A stretch of DNA of 33,489 nucleotides from an uncultured Prevotellaceae bacterium (GTDB taxonomy: Bacteria; Bacteroidota; Bacteroidia; Bacteroidales; Bacteroidaceae), in NCBI GenBank assembly GCA_900321835.1, contig ONXQ01000004.1, forward strand, positions 1-33,489, in the 5' to 3' direction. Made by a program: the position numbers and the translations under genes. Shown one piece after another: positions 31,072 to 33,489 of the stretch. Positions within the stretch are counted from its first letter, which is position 1. Each line of letters starts with the position of its first letter. Below the pieces are notes generated by a model. It did no database searches. It saw only the letters and a program-made list of their open reading frames with translations, and was not told where the DNA came from.

Positions 31072-31102
31072 TTGTAGTTACGATAAAAAACACGTAAATT
31101 TG
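31072..31102 (+). promoter_or_regulatory. Promoter of the structured leader/DUF6140-like gene
   Basis: TTG (31072-31074), a 20-bp spacer and TAAATTTG (31095-31102) match the -33/-7 consensus well. Transcription would start near 31109, more than 330 nt before the first start codon. Between the terminator (ends 30942) and this promoter nothing is recognised. Confidence 0.7.
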
Positions 31103-31108
31103 CCTCGT

Positions 31109-31423
31109 CATCCAAATCCTCTGTTGTCGGGAGGAGCGGGACTTATATATAACTGGCGTTTACTACGCTTGGATTGACTCTTTCAAACTTCGCACCTTTG
31201 AAATCCTCGTCATGAAAGGCAATAGTCCCAGGTCCACGTCACATATATCATATTCGGCGTGGGCGTTCGCATTGCTTGTCTTTACGAGGAAGGTAGTGCG
31301 AAGACCTGAAAGAGTGGGACAAGCGAATGTAAGATGAGCCCACGTCTTTTGTATATAGGCACAACCTTTCTTATTCACCTAATCAACCATCTTAAACCGC
31401 TGTTCCCCTGGGCTCTGAACAGC
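31109..31423 (+). ncRNA. Highly structured leader or non-coding RNA
   Basis: There is no plausible coding sequence, but strong nested pairing. A hairpin TCCTC/GAGGA (31117-31135) and a small hairpin GGCGT/ACGCT (31155-31169) lead. The main domain has stem 31177-31185 with 31307-31315 (9 bp), 31188-31195 with 31296-31303 (8 bp), 31204-31210 with 31284-31290 (7 bp), 31219-31223 with 31271-31275, and a tip CCACG/CGTGG (31234-31238 with 31258-31262). A GTGGG/CCCAC stem (31314-31346) follows, partly competing with the first stem. A last hairpin GCTGTTC/GAACAGC (31399-31423) sits directly before the ribosome-binding site. This could be a cis-regulatory leader, or an independent RNA with a small gene behind it. 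It is not identified as 6S, SRP, RNase P or tmRNA from visible motifs. Confidence 0.55.
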
Positions 31424-31440
31424 AGGAAGGAGTATTGCCT

Positions 31441-31662
31441 ATGCCACTTTTCAGAGTCACCGTCAAGAACGTCGTCAACTCCAATGGTGTCTATCTGACT
31501 CCCGGAATGAGCGTCAATGTCAACACCTCGTCGTTCGCCAACCCCGTCACCACCAACGGCGGCCAACTCGTCGCCGAAGCCTTCATGCGCGTCTATGGTG
31601 TCGACCTTCGCCGCGCCAACGCCCTGACTACGTCGAGGCTGGATGTGGAAATGATAGGATAA
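31441..31662 (+). CDS. DUF6140-like small protein
   Basis: A 73-residue protein, MPLFRVTVKNVVNSNGVYLT at the N-terminus, NPVTTNGGQLVAEAFMRVYG in the middle and SRLDVEMIG at the end; this resembles the Bacteroidales family DUF6140, of unknown function. ATG 31441 is chosen over an in-frame TTG at 31435 because GGAAGGAG (31425-31432) gives 8-nt spacing to the ATG. Such a strong Shine-Dalgarno sequence is unusual for this phylum. It lies directly behind the structured leader and 27 bp before the next gene. GC-rich codons set it apart from the AT-rich genes that follow. Confidence 0.65.
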   Translation: MPLFRVTVKNVVNSNGVYLTPGMSVNVNTSSFANPVTTNGGQLVAEAFMRVYGVDLRRANALTTSRLDVEMIG

Positions 31663-31689
31663 TTTTTATTTTTCAACAAACTGGTATAT

Positions 31690-32463
31690 ATGGACTATTC
31701 AGACATGGGGACTGGAGTGCTCCAGAAAATAGCTCAAAAAGGAGACAGACAAGCCTGTGCAGAACTGTCAAATAGATATAGGACTGGTACAGCAGTTTTA
31801 CCAAAAGATGAAAAATTAGCAGACTTTTGGTATCAGTGTTCTATAGGAAAGGCTTCTCCGCCTCCTCCTCAAAAATCAACAATCATAGATGGCAAAATGA
31901 CTTCCAAGAAAACCACCAGTTTTTCTAAACAAGATGTTATGAATGCCGCCTACAAATTAGGAAGGCTTGTTAATGGCGGTGTTGTTGGTTATTATGTGGG
32001 AGGTAAGGCCTCTCAAATGATGAGTACAACACTTCCTGATCAGATTGTTGAAGTTGTCGAAAAACATAAAAAGATTCAATTAACGGCAAATCTCGCTCAA
32101 AGTTTTATACCAGGAGCAGGACTTGTGGCAATGGCGGCAGTAGTTGCCTCTCTTTGGAAAATGTATTATGATATAAATAAAGTTCTTAATATTAAAATCA
32201 ATGAGAATGCAGGAAAAAGTATAACATCTGCTATACTTACGAACTTTACTTCTTTTGGTGCAAATGCATTAGCGACAGGGGTTTCAGAGGCAGCTAAGGC
32301 GATACCATTGGTTGGCTGGATTGCCAGTGCTGCCATTAGTACTGTTTCCACGACCGCTATTATATATGGTTCCGCCTACGTTTATCTTACAGCCCTTACA
32401 AAGATGTATGAAATGGATGGCAAGTTCAACCTTTCTTCACTGGAATCCATAGTTGGGGCTTAG
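31690..32463 (+). CDS. Sel1-repeat plus DUF697-like membrane protein
   Basis: A 257-residue protein. The N-terminal 45 residues look like one Sel1 repeat (AQKGDRQACAELSNRYRTGT, LADFWYQCS). After a proline/serine linker, residues about 75-250 resemble DUF697 (YcjF-type) helical domains: LPDQIVEVVEKHKKIQL, FIPGAGLVAMAAVVASLWKM, a middle helix with TSAILTNFTSFGANA, and a hydrophobic end AIPLVGWIASAAISTVSTTA and YVYLTALTKMYEM. The same pattern occurs in the protein at 32709-33263, so the two are paralogues. DUF697 usually accompanies a GTPase domain; none is seen here. AT-rich composition suggests transfer. Function is unknown. Confidence 0.65.
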   Translation: MDYSDMGTGVLQKIAQKGDRQACAELSNRYRTGTAVLPKDEKLADFWYQCSIGKASPPPPQKSTIIDGKMTSKKTTSFSKQDVMNAAYKLGRLVNGGVVGYYVGGKASQMMSTTLPDQIVEVVEKHKKIQLTANLAQSFIPGAGLVAMAAVVASLWKMYYDINKVLNIKINENAGKSITSAILTNFTSFGANALATGVSEAAKAIPLVGWIASAAISTVSTTAIIYGSAYVYLTALTKMYEMDGKFNLSSLESIVGA

Positions 32464-32535
32464 ATTCTATTCTTTAAAAAAATATATTTCCATTATTGAA
32501 AAACTTATTATTAACATCTTATCAATAATTGTAAA

Positions 32536-32694
32536 ATGAAAAAGTGTTATTTTTCGCCATGTATAGACCAAATGCAGATGGCATATCTCAAAATTCTGTG
32601 TGCAAGTAAGTCTCCTGAACAAAAGGCAAGAGAAGAAAAAGAAAGACAAAAACACATGATTGTTCATGCTATTATTAAGGCTTTGTTTCATTAA
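32536..32694 (+). CDS. 52-residue hypothetical peptide
   Basis: MKKCYFSPCIDQ at the start, with a CxxxxC pair, a third cysteine at residue 22, then a highly charged stretch (SPEQKAREEKERQKH) and a hydrophobic C-terminus (MIVHAIIKALFH). It lies between the two DUF697-like genes on the same strand, 14 bp before the second. No family was recognised. The size and spacing are gene-like, but there is no paralogue to support it. Confidence 0.4.
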   Translation: MKKCYFSPCIDQMQMAYLKILCASKSPEQKAREEKERQKHMIVHAIIKALFH

Positions 32695-32708
32695 AACTAA
32701 ATATTGTC

Positions 32709-33263
32709 ATGGAAGGAAATGAAATTTCGTCTTTGTTAAAGACATCTATCAAGCTAGTCAAACTGCTTGATAAAGGAGCAGACACGATGCTTCCCCAACA
32801 AATTGTAGATGTAGTTAAACTACACAGTAAACTTGCCCTTGGTTCAGCATGGATTCCTGTCCCAGGAGCCGACGTTGCTGCTGGTGCTGCTTCCATCTGG
32901 AGTATGTATGTACGTATTAACAACAAAATTGGGCTATCCGCAAAAGATAATGCTCTGAAAACGATAGCATCAGGCGTTGCTACTAACTTGGCATCATATG
33001 CTGCCACTGCAGGTGTTGCCAGTGCCTTAAAGTTTATTCCCGGCATTGGTACGATAACTGGAGCGGTGTTAATGAGTGCAACCATTTATGCAATGACGCT
33101 AGCCTCAGGTTATGTTTACTTGAAAGCTCTGACTTACATGGCCGAAAAGAACGGAAAAAATCTTGACATGTCAGGATTGTCGGATGCTGTCAAGCGAGTG
33201 TTAAAAGAGAAGAGTGTCATTAAAGAGTTTATTGATACGGCTAAGAAAAACTATAAAAAATAA
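32709..33263 (+). CDS. Stand-alone DUF697-like membrane protein
   Basis: A 184-residue protein. LPQQIVDVVKLHSKLALGS, then IPVPGADVAAGAASIWSMYV, a middle helix (TIASGVATNLASYAATAGVA) and FIPGIGTITGAVLMSATIYA followed by YVYLKALTYM; this matches the DUF697/YcjF arrangement of two P(G/V)xG-linked hydrophobic hairpins. The C-terminal 40 residues are charged and helical (DAVKRVLKEKSVIKEFIDTA). It is paralogous to the C-terminal part of the protein at 31690-32463 but lacks the Sel1 repeat. It probably associates with the inner membrane; the partner is unknown. Confidence 0.65.
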   Translation: MEGNEISSLLKTSIKLVKLLDKGADTMLPQQIVDVVKLHSKLALGSAWIPVPGADVAAGAASIWSMYVRINNKIGLSAKDNALKTIASGVATNLASYAATAGVASALKFIPGIGTITGAVLMSATIYAMTLASGYVYLKALTYMAEKNGKNLDMSGLSDAVKRVLKEKSVIKEFIDTAKKNYKK

Positions 33264-33291
33264 CTTTTAATTCAGATTAATTATATAAATT

Positions 33292-33489
33292 ATGAGTTTT
33301 TCAAAAGTAGAAACCTGTCCCAAATGCGGGAACGTGGTCGATGGTAAAATCAAGCGTTCAACCATCAGTAAAGGAGTCAGAGGTGTTATAAAGAAAGGCG
33401 GTATGAAAGCCACCTTAGCCGCCGCAGGTACTGTCGTTCCTGGATTTGGCACGGTCCCTGGATTCTTGGTCGGTGCTGCTATTGATGCA
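33292..33489 (+). CDS. Zinc-ribbon/glycine-rich hydrophobic protein (3' end outside window)
   Basis: The first 66 residues are visible. MSFSKVETCPKCGNVVDGKI has a CPKCGN zinc-knuckle half; the second CxxC pair would be beyond the window or absent. A basic region (KGVRGVIKKGG) follows, then TLAAAGTVVPGFGTVPGFLV, a hydrophobic stretch with PGFG and PG turns like those of the two DUF697-like neighbours. It is 28 bp after the preceding gene and on the same strand, so likely part of the same unit. Function is unknown. Confidence 0.55.
   Translation, partial: MSFSKVETCPKCGNVVDGKIKRSTISKGVRGVIKKGGMKATLAAAGTVVPGFGTVPGFLVGAAIDA

Noticed and set aside
31109..31423. 6S RNA, RNase P RNA, SRP RNA or tmRNA
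   Set aside because: The 5' and 3' ends do not pair as in 6S, and the conserved RNase P and SRP core sequences and a tmRNA tag frame were not found by eye. A covariance search would settle it.

Overview
The window looks like chromosomal DNA of a Bacteroidales bacterium, most likely Prevotellaceae. The evidence is a type III glutamine synthetase next to gltD, Bacteroidetes-type promoters (TAnnTTTG), the rbfA-lolC/E gene pair, secreted enzymes that end in a 'Y(D/N)L.GRR' C-terminal segment, and an AraC regulator fused to a periplasmic two-component-type propeller. Genes up to about 31 kb are GC-rich; the last 2 kb are visibly AT-richer.

Layout. (1) 1-3938: nitrogen assimilation, with the 3' end of gltD and a glutamine synthetase III gene broken by an 11-bp tandem duplication and a second frameshift, then a 5'-truncated comM/yifB fragment. 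(2) 4133-20160: a carbohydrate locus without SusC/SusD. A membrane-bound propeller/AraC regulator is divergent from four secreted proteins: a CE6/SASA-type esterase fused to beta-sandwich modules, a protein made only of accessory modules, an alpha/beta-hydrolase esterase fused to the same modules, and a 1708-residue GH2 beta-galactosidase carrying the same modules at both ends. Two related short acidic peptides sit between these genes. The likely joint task is deacetylation and degalactosylation of a decorated glycan. (3) 20161-21368: no intact gene; a decayed glycosidase fragment and several repeats. (4) 21369-26793: a compact minus-strand operon aroQ, O-methyltransferase, rbfA, lolC/E-type permease, TPR lipoprotein, and a DUF4369/thioredoxin-like lipoprotein. 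(5) 27186-30867: a GH43-type glycosidase (minus) divergent from an oxaloacetate decarboxylase alpha-like protein (plus). (6) 31072-33489: a promoter and a strongly foldable 0.3-kb leader or ncRNA, a DUF6140-like small protein, then an AT-rich cluster of two DUF697-like membrane proteins, a 52-residue peptide and a zinc-ribbon/glycine-rich protein cut by the window end.

Most unusual features: five short arrays with a strict 22-bp period and a CCGCAG core. Each lies just 3' of a gene and on that gene's strand, and one runs into the gltD stop codon. Other points are the paired small peptides of the glycan locus, the structured leader with its DUF697 cluster, a lipoprotein signal peptide encoded by simple-sequence repeat, and a biotinyl-like domain without its lysine.
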